This document shows positions 21,963-34,491 of a stretch of 64,000 nt of DNA, piece after piece. The stretch is from positions 3,968,001 to 4,032,000 of the forward strand of contig JABRWF010000006.1 in assembly GCA_018343915.1 (NCBI GenBank). Direction: 5' to 3'. The translations under genes were made by a program, and so were the position numbers. This stretch comes from Agroathelia rolfsii (lineage: Eukaryota; Basidiomycota; Agaricomycetes; Amylocorticiales; Amylocorticiaceae). The notes under the pieces were generated by a model. The model ran no database searches and had not been told where the DNA came from. It worked only from the letters and a program-made list of their open reading frames with translations. Each line of letters opens with the position of its first letter. Position 1 is the first letter of the stretch.

Positions 21963-24020
21963 ATGTCGTCCGGAACCGAATCCATTCCTATGACTTCCGG
22001 TGTGGTACTCATTGGAATGGGGATGACTGCAATGTGAGTCCTCCCCGACAGTAGTTTTGTCGCTCAATTATCCCTCTGATTCCCCTCGTTCCAGGTTATA
22101 TGGCATTACCTGTGCCCAGACATTCTGGTACTATCAAGCATACGCTGAGGGAGACCCGCTATGGATTAAACTTTTGGTAAAACATGCCCAGCTTGAAATT
22201 ACGTAATTAAATAATGCTGAGTGAAAATGCCTTGTGCTTCGCTCCTAGACCGGGTCAATATGGTAAGACATTTCAAATGCTTTTGAACATATATATATAC
22301 ATATATATTTACAACGTCCGCATTATAGGTTTTTCAACACGGTCCATACAGCAGCCGTGATACACATTCCTTACTTTTATCTCGTCACCGCCTCCGGAAA
22401 TACGGAATTGCTAAATACGACAGTTTGGTATGTTGGTTTACACGAGATAGTTACGAGTGTGGACTGATGCAATAATAGTTCTCTGCCTGTGAGTGACATA
22501 CTGGTAACAACCTGGGCTCAAGGCACTAAACGTCGTTGTGTACTCTGAAGATCAGCACCATAGTTCTGGTGCGTCTTTTGTAATGCTCCCAGGTTACGCG
22601 GGTGCTGATTCGCTTATATTAATAGGCAATTGTATCTGTTCAAGTGTATGCGTAAGTACGCTATTCATCAGGGGATGCGAAATGAATTTGACACCAACTG
22701 TCTGAATTTATTCAGGTTTTATATGCGCCGAATATGGATATGTTAGTGGCTATTTTCATCTTTCGAAACGCCACGTTCTAATTCTAGGATACATAGTAAG
22801 CAGGAGTAGAGTTTTATGCGGAGCGTTGGTATTGCATTTTCCCGAATCCTCCAGTATGTCGTCTAATGATGCTTACATAGAGCATATTAACGGCTGGCCA
22901 CTTCGGTGAGAGAAAGTAGCTGCTCATGGTTCTTCGCCGTTGGACTAATCATATTAATCTAGTCGCAACATTCAGTACGTTTGAGTCGCTTCTTGTTATC
23001 ATGATATATTAACCATTTTACTTCAAGCATTTGGCATTCGAGGGTGAGCCACACTTGCTCCTATACTTGAAGGAACCTAACTGATTGGGATCTTGACAGG
23101 CTTTTCATCGACAAGACAATGTCTCAATACTTTAGCAGTTCTTCCCTGGTAATTAATTTTCTAAAGATTTTGATTCATGATGCTGACATCGTGAATCAGG
23201 CCGTTCTTCGTGTTGCAACCGGTTTCGGAACGGTTACTGATGCGCTTTCCGCTGCTTCGATCACGTATTGTTTATCCAAAAGCCGTACTGGATACAAAAA
23301 GTAGGCTTTGGAAGGGATGCAGACGAGTTGAATATGATCTTACTAAGATATGCATTCACAGCACCGACACCACAATAAACCTCCTTATAACCTATACCAT
23401 CAACACAGGCGTTCTTGCATCGTATGTTTCCATTATTCCAGTGACGAGCTAATTACTCACGCATTGTTGAAATCGATAGGCTATGTGTGATGGCCAGCCT
23501 GGTGACTGTGAGTACCAGTATAATGCTTTTTTGGTATGATATTCTCCAAATCTTAACATGGATTATCATAGGACCTAGCTTGGCCGGAAAGCTATATCAC
23601 ACTCTTCTTTTTATTCCTTATTGCCCCGCGTTAGTAGTCACCACGCATTCTAATACTGCTAAGCACTCATTTTTGGTTTAACTTTCCCGCAGTGGAGACC
23701 AATTCCTACCTCGGCAGCCTCAATGCACGAGAATACTTCCATCGCAAAATACACAACAAGTCCCATAACTTGTCCACTCTCAGCTCCGGAATGACTCCTC
23801 AAGCTGTTGAAATCAGAGTCGATCAAACGATGAACACCTTTGGTGCTCCCAACCAGGACGTTAAACGCGCCGGTATTTCTGCAAGAAGTCATTCCCGGGA
23901 CCGGAGGGCGGATGACGCACTGACCGAAATCGTGATGGTATGAGTCTTGAAGCTTGAAAAAATGCACACAAGACTCTGATTGACAAAATCCAGTCGGACT
24001 CAGATTCAATAGAAGTGTAA
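21963..24020 (+). CDS. DUF6534 seven-helix membrane protein, intact (array member 3)
   Basis: The clearest family member. Exon 1 (21963-22033) encodes MSSGTESIPMTSGVVLIGMG. Exon 2 (22095-22176) gives LYGITCAQTFWYYQAYAEG and DPLWIKLL, and exon 3 is the 14-base microexon 22249-22262. Exon 4 (22329-22427) gives VHTAAVIHIPYFYLVTASGN. Then come SLPISTIVLAIVSVQVYAFY, RIWILSRSRVLCGAL, and the DUF6534 core TVTDALSAASITYCLSKS with TDTTINLLITYTINTGV. The end is TNSYLGSLNAREYFHRK and a hydrophilic tail finishing SDSDSIEV, stop 24018-24020. Every splice keeps frame when donors such as CCT|gtgagt near 22495 are used. Probable plasma or internal membrane protein of unknown role. It converges on the gene at 24354-25769. 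Confidence 0.87.
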
Positions 24021-24353
24021 ATGCGGGCCTGCAACAGTTCATTACAAGGGGTATTTGTTATTTTATTAAGCAGAGTATATAACACTTACAATAGGCGGTA
24101 TCTTTTAATTTGTTGATACAGTAGGATATAATCATGTAATCGGGTTGAATTTGATCATTAAACAGATCCTTAATATTTGTAGAACACTTTACCGACTTGA
24201 TTAAGGTAAACAACTACTATGGCGAGGAAAGAGATGGCGAGCGTAATCAAAATACAAATGCGGATCGTCAACAGAAATTCGCACGAAAAATTTAGATTTT
24301 TCTACTAATTTGACGGAACTAATGTTTACATCATTTAACGCATGCGAAGACGG
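24021..24353. other. Tail-to-tail spacer between convergent genes
   Basis: 333 bases between the stops of two convergent membrane-protein genes. It must contain both 3' ends; AT-rich, with no separate gene. Confidence 0.5.
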
Positions 24354-25769
24354 TTAGGTTCCAGATATATGTTCAGGAGCTGAAAAGTGAATGAGTTCAT
24401 CAGGGTTAGGTTGTTGAGACTGGGGAATTTCAGCAGACTTTGCCGCCTCAAAATCAGGTTCTGTGGCCGTATGAGTATCATGTATCAAATGAGATGCAAC
24501 TGTTAAAAACCGTGGGGTTGATATAACAACCCTGTGATCGTTTGTGGGTCGAAGGTCACGTTGTCTCTTGAGTTCAACACGCAGGATAACGAGATAGAAG
24601 GCAATCGCAATAACGGGAACAATCTAGACAAGTTATCTAATAAGTTTCCAAGCATACACGATATGGTTAGAGGTCACGGAATTTAAAAGTTGAACACTCA
24701 CAGTGTCAAAAAAGATAATTTGCCACGTCTCTTGTAAAAAGAATCCAACAAGGAGAGGTACAAGCATGGCCGAGTACATGATACCAGAGTTGAGAATGAT
24801 TGATATTGTGGGCCAGATGAAACCATAAGCCCCGCCGAGCGTTCTTATCGCTTTGCCCAGGTACCAGATCCGAAAGGCAAGGAGACCTGGGGTTACATGA
24901 GGCTGGATGCGCTGAGAGTTGACCAGATATGACGTTACCAGTGGCCAGCAAATTTGTTGCCAATGTAAAAGCGAAGACAATATGAATCCAGCCGGCGGCC
25001 TGCTTGGCGAAGACACCCTCTGTCTCTTCCACAGCCAGGAGCATATGTGTCGTTGTGTACAGGGAACCAACGCCACAGACTAGATGTATATCGTCAGTAG
25101 GCAGCAAAGAGAATGGAACCTGATATCTCACCTGCTGTAATCAACCAGAAAATGGAAGGAACTAAGATGACCCAAATAGAGCCCCAAAGAAAGTAGCACC
25201 GGAAGATCTACAAAAAGGAGAATCGATTTCAGCTCCGCGGCGGAGAAAGTAGAATACTATGCACCAACCAGGACCGAGTCGGCTAGAAGGGTTATAATGA
25301 CATAAATGGAATTTTTGGCCACGTACGATGGCTGAGCAGGGTTTGTGAGAAATTTAGCCAGATCATTGAAGTTGTGCTTGTTAACAACAAAGCCTAAGCC
25401 CTCTACCAGACGATAGAAGTTTATAGCAATATGCTTTTGAGTTCTTTGCTCAGATATGTGGGAATTCACGACGAGTAGAGGGGGAACTGACCATAGTGCT
25501 TAGGAGAAGCAGAAGTGCCGTTACTATCATCATTAGCAGGGCTCCTTTAGGGTTACTGCATGTTTGACGCTTCTTATTCAGTGTCCTTGCGGTGCAAAAA
25601 AACATGAAGATAGAGAAGCCTATGAGATAGGGTGAAGTTCGCAATTCACAAGTTTAGTACTAATGTGCAAACGAATATTAGAAGAATACCTACTGTATAG
25701 AACGCCCTCCAAGCTGGTTGAAATAATCGTTGCGGTCTCAATGGATAGACTGCCATGTTCCACGCCCAT
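24354..25769 (-). CDS. Seven-helix membrane protein of the YVAKNSxYV family
   Basis: The ATG at 25769 begins MGVEHGSLSIETATIIS, matching the start of the gene at 40616 (SIETATAIS). Further shared blocks are PSYVAKNSIYVIITLLADS, RCYFLWGS, GVGSLYTTTH, TEGVFAKQAAGWIHIVFAF, LLAFRIWYLGKA, YGFIWPTISIILNSGIMYSA and ETWQIIFFDT followed by IVPVIAIAFYLVILRV. The hydrophilic tail ends APEHISGT, stop at 24354-24356. Six or seven hydrophobic segments, no signal peptide, short introns. This is an Agaricomycete-restricted receptor-like family whose function I cannot name. The tail is much shorter than that of its paralogue at 40616 and lacks the His tract and acidic run. No frame damage seen. Confidence 0.82.
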
Positions 25770-27178
25770 ATCACAGCTTATTGAGTGTATAAATACAACT
25801 CTGGCTTGACATTAGCCAGGCATATATTTGGCAAGAGGTTTCGCAGTGAAGACTCCGCTTCGATGAGGGATAATAATCAGATTATTCTGTCACCCAAAGG
25901 ATCAAAGGGTAAGCGGATGTGATATAGTAGGGACTAAAGCAGCCGCAAATGAGCCAGATGGTCGAGCTTCAGGAAGAGACTGTATTGTGACGGTCGATTG
26001 GTGTACCAGTCCGTGTCCGGCCCAGTTACCTAAATATCAAATCGTAACAAATGCCGGTAAAAGATCCGAAACTTACAAATCCAAGTCAGTTACGTGACTG
26101 ATGTTACATCTCCTTTCTTTCAACTGTCACTGACATCATCCGGGGTATCATAACATCCGAGGTAACATTACGCTAGTATATAATACTCGTATACGTCGCC
26201 TACAGGCCCTGGCCCTGGCGCCGCATCGAATTGACAGAAAATAACTGAAATCGGTGCTCTCAACAACTGCGGTGCTAGCCCTGCTGGTTGCTATGGATGA
26301 CGCCGTTTTCCCATGCATTGCATTTACTACTCATTGAATACATTGAATATTCACGGTCTTCTCTTGTTACGATCTCAGATGAACTTAGTTCTCCTCGTTG
26401 GCCTAAAATCTTCAAAGCGAATAAGGTCATTTTGACATAAAATATCTCTGGCCTGGGGCATATGGAGCTCGTAAAACAATCTCATGCTCCACAAAGCTGA
26501 TCATTTTCTGCAATTATTATTATGGGAAGCTGATCCACTTGTGTCTCCACCAAGCCATTTATTATGCTGCCGTTCTCCTTCTAGTTACCATTATCATTTT
26601 TATTTTTGCAGGGCTAATGACGAAAGTGACTAGTCTCCGAAGCAGTACTCATCTGTCGTCTTTTTGTGTCGACGATATGCCGGGAAATTTTTTAACTGGG
26701 GGCGTATCTCTCCGCATTATCCTTCACTAGAGTTTTTGCTTTTATCCTGCTCCTTGAACGATACATTCACACTCCCTTCCAGGGTTAGATTCGGACTGCT
26801 GCCGCCGGCTATTCGATCACTTGAGTACGATGCCCTACTTGAATGGCTTTCCCATATTCTCTTTTTCGCGTCCCGAAAAAGTGATAATTACAACTCTATG
26901 AGTGTTTTAGCGACGCCGAGATTATACAAGGGCTAACGTCGCAAATATGGAACAGTAAGTCAAAAAATAACACAATCATTAACCAGCATACGGATCACTA
27001 GTGTGTAAATGATGAGCAGCTTCATGGCTGGTCCGGGTAGGGCGGCGCAGCATCCAAGTCAAAGTGATCTTTTCTCTAGTCCGTAAGAGTTATTGCTACT
27101 GTTAGCCGTCGTCTTGCCAGGCTGAGCTAAATTGATGAAGGTGATGGTATGCGAGATGGTTTCTGCTGCAGGTGGGGT
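25770..27178. other. No gene seen
   Basis: Two overlapping plus frames (26539-26730 and 26664-26936) include a hydrophobic stretch (AVLLLVTIIIFIFAGL), but no family pattern or exon chain. Possibly a trace of another membrane-protein gene. A G tract lies near 27280, outside this stretch. Confidence 0.3.
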
Positions 27179-27830
27179 TTAATTAGAATTACCGAGTCGC
27201 TTGAAGTAATACCGGCCGTTCGGATTGCCTAGAGAAGCGTTGTTTTGTATTAGAATAAATAAACGAGAGAGAAGGGGAGGGGGGGGGGTGCTGCAAAAAA
27301 TGAAAGTTTATATCCTTATTATCAGTTTGTGTATTTATTCAGAATTGAGGACATACGATACGAGATTATGACAGTGAAGTTCGAGGTGTAAACGTTGGAC
27401 CAAATTAATCGTTCTGCGAGTAATGATTGCTACTCAGTCGATAGTCAGGATAAAGGATAAGCTGAAATAGTATGAGAACCCATACGGTTATCAGGGCCAG
27501 AAAGACCGAGAGCCCATGTCATGAAGTTACGATTATTTTGTCAAATCATTCTATTAATTGAATGTCCTCGAAAAAGCAAAATATGATGCACAAAGTAATC
27601 CATCCAGCGTTGATTGCATAACCCATTAAAATTTCACGAGATGAGTTAGATTTACCGAAGGGTCCAATCGCTAGATTTTGGCTTCCTGTAACAGAAGGAA
27701 TAACTACGTTTGTCGCTTATCAAGACGTTGATAAAGAATCCATCGTAAAGACTCAATCACAAGAAGCTCCATGATGACTGTGATACCATTAACGATCTGC
27801 TACCAATATTTAAAGGAGCGCCGTAACTGG
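27179..27830 (-). pseudogene. Truncated DUF6534 gene, C-terminal half only (array member 4)
   Basis: Read leftward: ITVIMELLVIESLRWILYQ (near 27800-27730), TNSSREILMGYAINAG (near 27645-27602) and ASLGNPNGRYYFKRLGNSN with stop at 27179-27181. These match, in order, IMDLLVAASLYWALSQ, TNSTIKIIMAYTINTG and GSLNGRDYFKR of the neighbouring gene at 28166-30211. The distance to that neighbour's 3' end is about 340 bases, too short to hold the missing first four helices. It is therefore a partial tandem duplicate. Confidence 0.65.
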
Positions 27831-28165
27831 CCTATTGATCATCTCGAAATTTCATGGGCACATGCCAGTGAGAGTAAAGTAGCTACTGAATAATCTATTT
27901 AGTCACAATTGCCATGCCAATATGTAGCCTATTTGCAATGCCAGCTTTAGACAGAAATTAAGAAAAAATATTTTGATATAGGGTGGTTTTTTTCACCGCA
28001 TCGCCCTGAAATCAGAGTTAAGGCACACTGATGAATCACGGGGAGGGAGCCCTCATGGTTTCAGGATATTTAACACCTTTCAAAAAATTTCTGATTATCA
28101 TCTGGTAATCCAAGTCTATTAATCATTTAAATTATAATTATTCTGAAGTAGTGCCGGTGTTTGTA
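27831..28165. other. Spacer between the partial copy and member 5
   Basis: AT-rich; presumably holds the 3' flank of member 5. Nothing further seen. Confidence 0.4.
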
Positions 28166-30211
28166 CTAAACCTAAAGCAGTGATTAAAAGGACATTGTCA
28201 TAGTTGAAGGAAACGATATGTAAATAATAGGCATACCTGTATACGAGCATCAGAGTTGTTCTCTGTCCGGCTTATACTAGCATTGAAATTGTTGATCGGC
28301 GTCATGCTTAGTGTATCGGGCAAATTCGAAGTGTCTTCAGAAGCTGCCTTCTGGCCACCAACTCGTTTGAAGTAGTCTCGGCCGTTGAGACTGCCTAGGC
28401 AACCGTTGGTCTGAACTATGAGGAGCAAGAAATGCAATTTTATGTCCTGTAGTCAGTTTTTTGTGCATCCGAAATTTTTTTGAAAAAGGCATACGGGATG
28501 GAATCATGGCAGTAAAAAAGATTGAAATGTAAGTTTCAGGCCAGACTAGTTGCTATAATAACTTTAATATCAGCGCCAGTTACGAATATAAGTGTAAGCT
28601 GAAAAAAGCAACAAATCCTACAATCATGAGCGCCAGAAGAACTGAAATCCTATCATTTAGAGCCGGGGTTGTTTTCTTAGAAAAACTTGCTAGATGAGCA
28701 CACTTAAAAGACAATGAAGACCTACGAAGCTACAAGGCCTGTATTGATGGTATAAGCCATTATAATTTTAATGGTCGAGTTAGTCCTAGGAAGAATCAAT
28801 CTCCAGAGTTTGACAGGCCATAAGCTACAACTGCTTACGTCTTCTGACCATTAAGACTTTGGGAAAGCGCCCAGTATAAAGATGCAGCGACAAGAAGGTC
28901 CATGATGGCTCCAACACCTGCGGCTGCTTCAATGATTTTCTACTACTCATGAGATCGTTGCATTGGAAGATGAATAATATTTTAAGCCTTCTTACAACGG
29001 AATCTTCTGACATGAATTGAGGTAGAATTTTGTAATAAAGCACCCTGGAGAATTAATGAATTTGCATTTGAGCTAAGATTTTATTATATTTCGTCGAGGC
29101 GTACCCTCTAAAGAAGAAGACTACGAAGCCAAAAATTGTGAGTTTATGTTTATTCAGGAATAAATTTAAATCAAATTGCTACACACCTACAGAAAGAGCT
29201 GAGAAACAGAGTGGAGTGGAATAATTTGAGCTTAAAGTAAACACTGATAGCTTGTAATAGATGGGCGTACAAAAATGGCAAATGGCTAGTATTGTCTATA
29301 GATAGATTTTGTACCTCTGCATTTTGGATATCGAAAAGGAGCTTGTATAAAACTACGCACAAGTAAAATGCACATCAGATGTCTTCTTCTGCTAACTATA
29401 AAAGCAACTTTTAGATGCCTATCCGTCCTGTAGAGGAAGAGATTACTGACGGATCCATACTCGTCTAATGTAGAATCTAGTATTTTCTTTGATTGAGCAA
29501 CCTTGACGGGCAGCGTAGAAATCACGTACCCATAAACTTGGATCGTTATGATCACCTAAAATAGGACACGATACGTGGTTCATCGCTCTACTTCCTTAAT
29601 ACCAGAGAAAGCAAATCATACCATGCAAAGAACACAAGACTTGTTCAATATATTATTATCCACAGATGCACATATATAGAGAGCAGGGATCCGATGAACT
29701 CACTGGCAAAGACCTGTAATATGCTCAGGAATGCACAGCAGAGAAATAAAACCCAAATAAGCCCACCAAGTAGTATTCAGATACAGTATAGGGTTTTCGG
29801 CAGCTATAATTAGATAGTAATATACAACGTGCATCATTAGTGCCGTTTGTAAGGTACCGAATATCCTATGCATTTGAGGGTGAGTGAGGTTTTTAAACGC
29901 TTTTATGAAATTCGACATACCACAAGGAGCCGCACTATATGAGAAAAAAATAGATTGAAGTGCCGTTAGATGCTTGTTCGTATTAATCTTTATTAGTGGG
30001 CATATACCAATGCACAGATCCACCAAGGATCTTTCTTGGCGTAGGTTTGGAAATAAGAAAATGACTGAGCGCAGGTAATTCCATAGAGTCTACATGTGCA
30101 AGTAAAACGGTCTGATCAGAAAAATCGTTTATATTAATTGAGGACAGCTAACAATGATGAAATTCCGAGGCTAGGAATAAGAACGCCCAATGTGAGAGAT
30201 ATAGAGGCCAT
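28166..30211 (-). CDS. DUF6534 seven-helix membrane protein (array member 5)
   Basis: The ATG at 30211 begins MASISLTLGVLIPSLG. Exon 2 gives LYGITCAQSFSYFQTYAKK and DPWWICAL, followed by the 14-base microexon at 29921-29934 and then TLQTALMMHVVYYYLIIAA with a Trp at the exon end. Later exons give VGAIMDLLVAASLYWALSQ, TNSTIKIIMAYTINTG and GCLGSLNGRDYFKRVGG. The tail ends DARIQV if the last intron is spliced (stop 28166-28168); reading through that donor would end at 28198 instead. The domain order equals member 3, with which it shares more than with members 2, 7 and 8. Role unknown. Confidence 0.8.
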
Positions 30212-30670
30212 GTAATTTTGCTGAAAGCAGTACTTGCTGCTTAGGACTTGGGAATCGACATGTATATATACGATCAAGCTCACTAGTGAGAATGTAAATA
30301 TAAATTGTAATGCCGCTCCCAGGGGCTAAGGCTCAGGCACGCTCAGGTGTCATTGTAATAATATTGATAACGCACTAAGAAATCATGATAGAAGACGAAA
30401 CTACACAGGAGAAACAAGGCAAGTTTATTTTAAAGGCATGGAAATAAGACGCAACTTGAAGTACATATTGCTTATCTCACAGTAACCATAATAGCTGGAG
30501 GGCAAGCAAATAATATAAAAATAACTGCGAGTTTCATTAAGGTTAAAAGATTGAGCATGAGCTGTGGGGTTAAATACGCTCACTTTCAGAGTACAACACT
30601 GCTCGTAATGAGGGAAAAGATTGTGATACTACTTATGCATATACATATGTTGCTGCTGATATGCATCCAC
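30212..30670. other. Upstream region of member 5; no gene seen
   Basis: AT-rich sequence between the start of member 5 and the palindromic element; presumably promoter. Confidence 0.35.
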
Positions 30671-31210
30671 TCTAGGGTTTTTCAGCGAAAGCCTTGTTTT
30701 ACCAACACATTTACCAATTATTTTATTTTGAGTAAAAAGACTAAGAATCATGTGACCATATTCTGGAGGAGAATTAGGTCATATGATGAACACTTTTTTT
30801 TACCAAATTCTTCATCCAAAGTAAAGAGATTTTCCAGAGGATTGGTAAAAACAGTGCTTTTCTTTTGAGAACTTGAGTGTCACAGACTGACAGAAGTTGA
30901 GATAATCAAGCTATAAATAATTTTTTGAGATGTAATCGCTAAATTATTAAAAATAAATATTGAAATTGCCGGATATGGCGTAGTCCACTCAACTGTGGAT
31001 TATTAAAAAATGGGTAAGTCTTATACTCTGGGGTTTTCCAAAGAAAAATGCCGTTTTTATCGATCTTGTAACAAATCTTTCTACTTTGGATGAAGGATTT
31101 GGTGAAAAGTACTGATCACATGATTCACTCTTTTACCAATCCTTTTACTCAAAATAAAGCGGTTAGTAGAAGTATTGGTAGGAATGGAGCTTTCCCTCAG
31201 GAAACTCCGG
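30671..31210. mobile_element. Palindromic terminal-inverted-repeat element (MITE-like), full copy
   Basis: The left arm (30671 to about 30865) and right arm (about 31025-31210) are inverted copies of each other. For example, attttgagtaaaaagac on the left matches ttttactcaaaataaag on the right, and ccaaattcttcatccaaagt matches actttggatgaaggatttgg. The spacer is about 150 bases. There is no transposase frame. Each arm of roughly 190 bases is long for a MITE and could fold as a hairpin over the whole length. The partial relative at 8058-8275 shows that it is a family. The target duplication could not be settled. Confidence 0.7.
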
Positions 31211-32416
31211 GGCGTCAGTATATTTATACCGCAAGCGGCCTCCAGCATCATGTAATACTAGTTGTATCGTTCCTCACTCTGGTGATGACTATGCTCATTG
31301 CTTAACCACTCCCTCCTCCCCTTCTTTTCAACATTCCCACATAATACTCCCTTTGAAAAGCACATAGTTTTGGTTTCCGAGTCTAGAAATCATAATGTAT
31401 GCACATCCATAGTCTCTAAAGGTGTGCCACAAATTAAGATAGATATTTAGTTTGTTCTTAGAGGAAATGCAGGTTCCCGTAGTCAAGACAATTTGCCTGA
31501 ATATGGGGGGTTGTCACTTCTTATATATAGGCGCTAAATTGTACCAGCAGTGATTTCTAATGCCTTCTATATTTCTATTATTTTTCATTCTGTGGTTGCC
31601 AGATGTTGTTTACTTCATTTCTGATGCTACGCTGCTGCGGCTGCTCCCACAACTATGGGCTTTACTACGCCAAGGCACGATCTGACGTCAACATATAAGC
31701 ACTACGTTGTCACATTGCACCCTTTGATTTTGGTTAGTAATAGAACACCAGTTTTCATCTGTCATTGTTTTTCCTCACATTATAAACTAGGGTCCTTGAT
31801 AGTGATAAGAACTTGCATGTTTTGTACATAGAATATACTATTAGATTTACTACAGGAGACGAGCATGAGCCTTGTATGTATGTATTTCAACAACACTAGC
31901 AATCTATTATCTCCTCTTCTCATCTAGTAAAGCATTTTGCGGGAGATGAAACAGAGATTTAGTCCAACTTGTCACTCGTTGCTGCCAATGCTCTGCATTT
32001 GATTATTAGCCATCTCCTTATTGTATCGACCTTCTGTATTCGGTTGAGGCCGGAAAGCACACTACAGCGCTTCCTTGCCAGCTGTGTACCGGTAATTATC
32101 ACAATAAAGAGATCAAATTGAATGAACACAGCTTCAACTTCATCACAGGATTATAGCATATAACAAAACAATTCTTTAACCGAAGTGAATTCTTGGCACT
32201 AGATAATCCAATGCCAAAAAATCGCCATATCTAACACACAATGAATCAACTATCATAAAGTGATGATTAGATAAAAATTTAACCTCTAAGAAGTTTTTGA
32301 ACAAGGTGTTGAATAACCTAACTAGTACCAACTTGTACCCTGTTGCAGCTATTATAAAGCACAAGTGATTTATTAGTTACTCTTGGCATGAGGATGCATC
32401 ACAATATTATCATTAT
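31211..32416. other. No gene seen
   Basis: 1.2 kb without exon chain. The minus frame at 32176-32364 has no conserved feature. Probably the 3' flank of member 6 plus unassigned DNA. Confidence 0.35.
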
Positions 32417-34491
32417 CTAACACCCTGTACTATCGAGTGATTGCGGCACTGTGGCCACAGCAAAGTCTGACAAGCAGACCGATATCATCCCATTGCTGTC
32501 TGTATCTTGAGCCAGCTCCTTAAACACTTCGCGGCAGTTGAGGCTACCCAGGAAAGCATTTGTACGTACTAAGCATTTAACAGTGTAATTGTACTATTAA
32601 CAACAGAGTTAAAAAATAACAAGATTCCGGTTTTGCTTACATGACGGGACAATGGAAGCAAAGAAAAATGAAAGGAAGGTATCTGGCCATATAAATCGCT
32701 GTAAGAACACTTTAGCCATATGAAATAAAACAAAAAATTAAATAATCCTTCTTTTCTTGGAATCCTTACCGTGACAAAGGCCGCCAGGAAAAAGATGCTG
32801 CAATAAATACTCCCCATGAGCACAAGCAACAAATCCTTGGCTAACTAGTGCCATGCATGGCGGTAGCAATAGATATAAAAAAGAAAACATACGAAGGAAC
32901 TAATCCAGACTGTATTGTATGAGTAATGAGCGCTTTTATAATGGAGTTTGTCCTAATTTAGGGAAGGTAGATGAGTTAAATATATATATATTTTTGAGCG
33001 CCAAAAGAGGGTTTCCACAGTACCGTTGGTGGCCTGTACGACCCCGAGCAAGAATACAGTACATGAATGCAACGACAAGCACTTCTATTACTGCTGTAAA
33101 TCCGCCAGCTGCCAAAAGAAATTTCTAGGAAAGCAAAGTTAGGGCAGAAACGTTGCTAGGACTTGCCACAAAAAATCAATAGAGCTTGAAATCCTACCGT
33201 CGAAGAAGAGCTGATAGCCTTTATCTCTTGAAAGTTCTTGTTGTCACAGAGTATTCTATATAATTCAGAGTTAAATGCTGAATTGTGTGCACTTGAGGGA
33301 CATATAGTCACACCCATTGAAAAAAAGCACTACAATACACTCTTCAAATTATGCCCATTTACCATCAGTATCAAGTGCAACTGCATACCTATAATTAGAA
33401 CTATAGAGTAATCAACTTTTGACACAATTTTACTGATTAGAAACTAATGGTGATTCTGAGTTGGGATGAATGATGATACCAAAGTTTGCCAAAGTCAAAG
33501 TTGCCTAATTATGTCATGTCAGACATAGTAGACAACCACTGAAAAACAAAAAGATGCTGTTTCAGAGGTTGAAATAACCACTGGTACATACTACAATAAT
33601 ACATGGTGTATATTTTTTACCGACTATGAGAACATTAATTTTCTGTTGCTGCCCCTTAGTAGTCAGTACTTACGCATAAATATTCTCCATGCATAGAAAC
33701 TAGAATAGCGGTAATACATATATACAAAGTTAATAATGTGAGTGTGAATAACACTTACCCATATACTTGACCAAAGATGAGGGCCTACGCTGGATCAACA
33801 AGGACATATGGGTTGATAAATGCAAGTACACACTGCAACCAAATTAGATCCCTTGGAACAAAAACATGTTTGAAAATTAAATTAAAATGGTAAATAATTC
33901 ATTAGATGTGGTGATACAGCAATAATGGCTGCTGCAAAATGCGCACAGACAGGGACCTGTTAAAGATGTTTTTTGTAAGAATCTGAAGGATGGAGCGTTG
34001 AGATATATGAACAAAATGCACGTACCAGGTGACAACATTCAGAGGCGTTAGATCAACAGCAGCTGTGATAAGATAAAAGTATGCAACGTGCATTACTAAT
34101 GCTATTTGTACAGTATTAAATATCCTTCTCGGGATTTATGGGTCAGATTCAAGCTTTTCTCGTAGTATTGAGGAAGAAGAAAAAGAAATTACCATATAGA
34201 AGTAGTCTGTTGATAGAATTTGATTAAAAAATAATAACGATTTTTTTTTTTAGCTATAAAAACTCACCAATGCCTTGAGCCACCATGCATCCTTTTTGGC
34301 GTAGGTTTGAAAGTAGGAGAGAAATTGCACGCAAATAATGCCGTACAACCTGACCGCCAGAGGGTTAGTTCGATTGTATATAGGACTTATTTTCTATTCT
34401 CCCTAATGTAAGTTAAGAGTTACATCCACGTAAAACTCATAGCAAGAAGGAGGACGCCAAGTGTAAGCGCTAAAGGGGATTTGGAAGACAT
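32417..34491 (-). CDS. DUF6534 seven-helix membrane protein (array member 6)
   Basis: The ATG at 34491 begins MSSKSPLALTLGVLLLA. Next are LYGIICVQFLSYFQTYAKK and DAWWLKAL, the 14-base microexon at 34193-34206, then IALVMHVAYFYLITAAVD. A divergent core exon reads GVFIAASFSWRPLSR. The C-terminus is AFLGSLNCREVFKELAQD and ends SLDSTGC, stop 32417-32419. It resembles member 5 in order and orientation, so the two are probably a tandem pair split later by the palindromic element. The LNAR position reads LNCR. Middle exons were not all resolved, so silent damage cannot be excluded. Confidence 0.7.

Noticed and set aside
22480..22560. Apparent stop and frameshift in DUF6534 member 3
   Set aside because: Using the donor CCT|gtgagt and the acceptor ctctgaag gives SLPISTIVL in frame, matching the family; the gene is intact.
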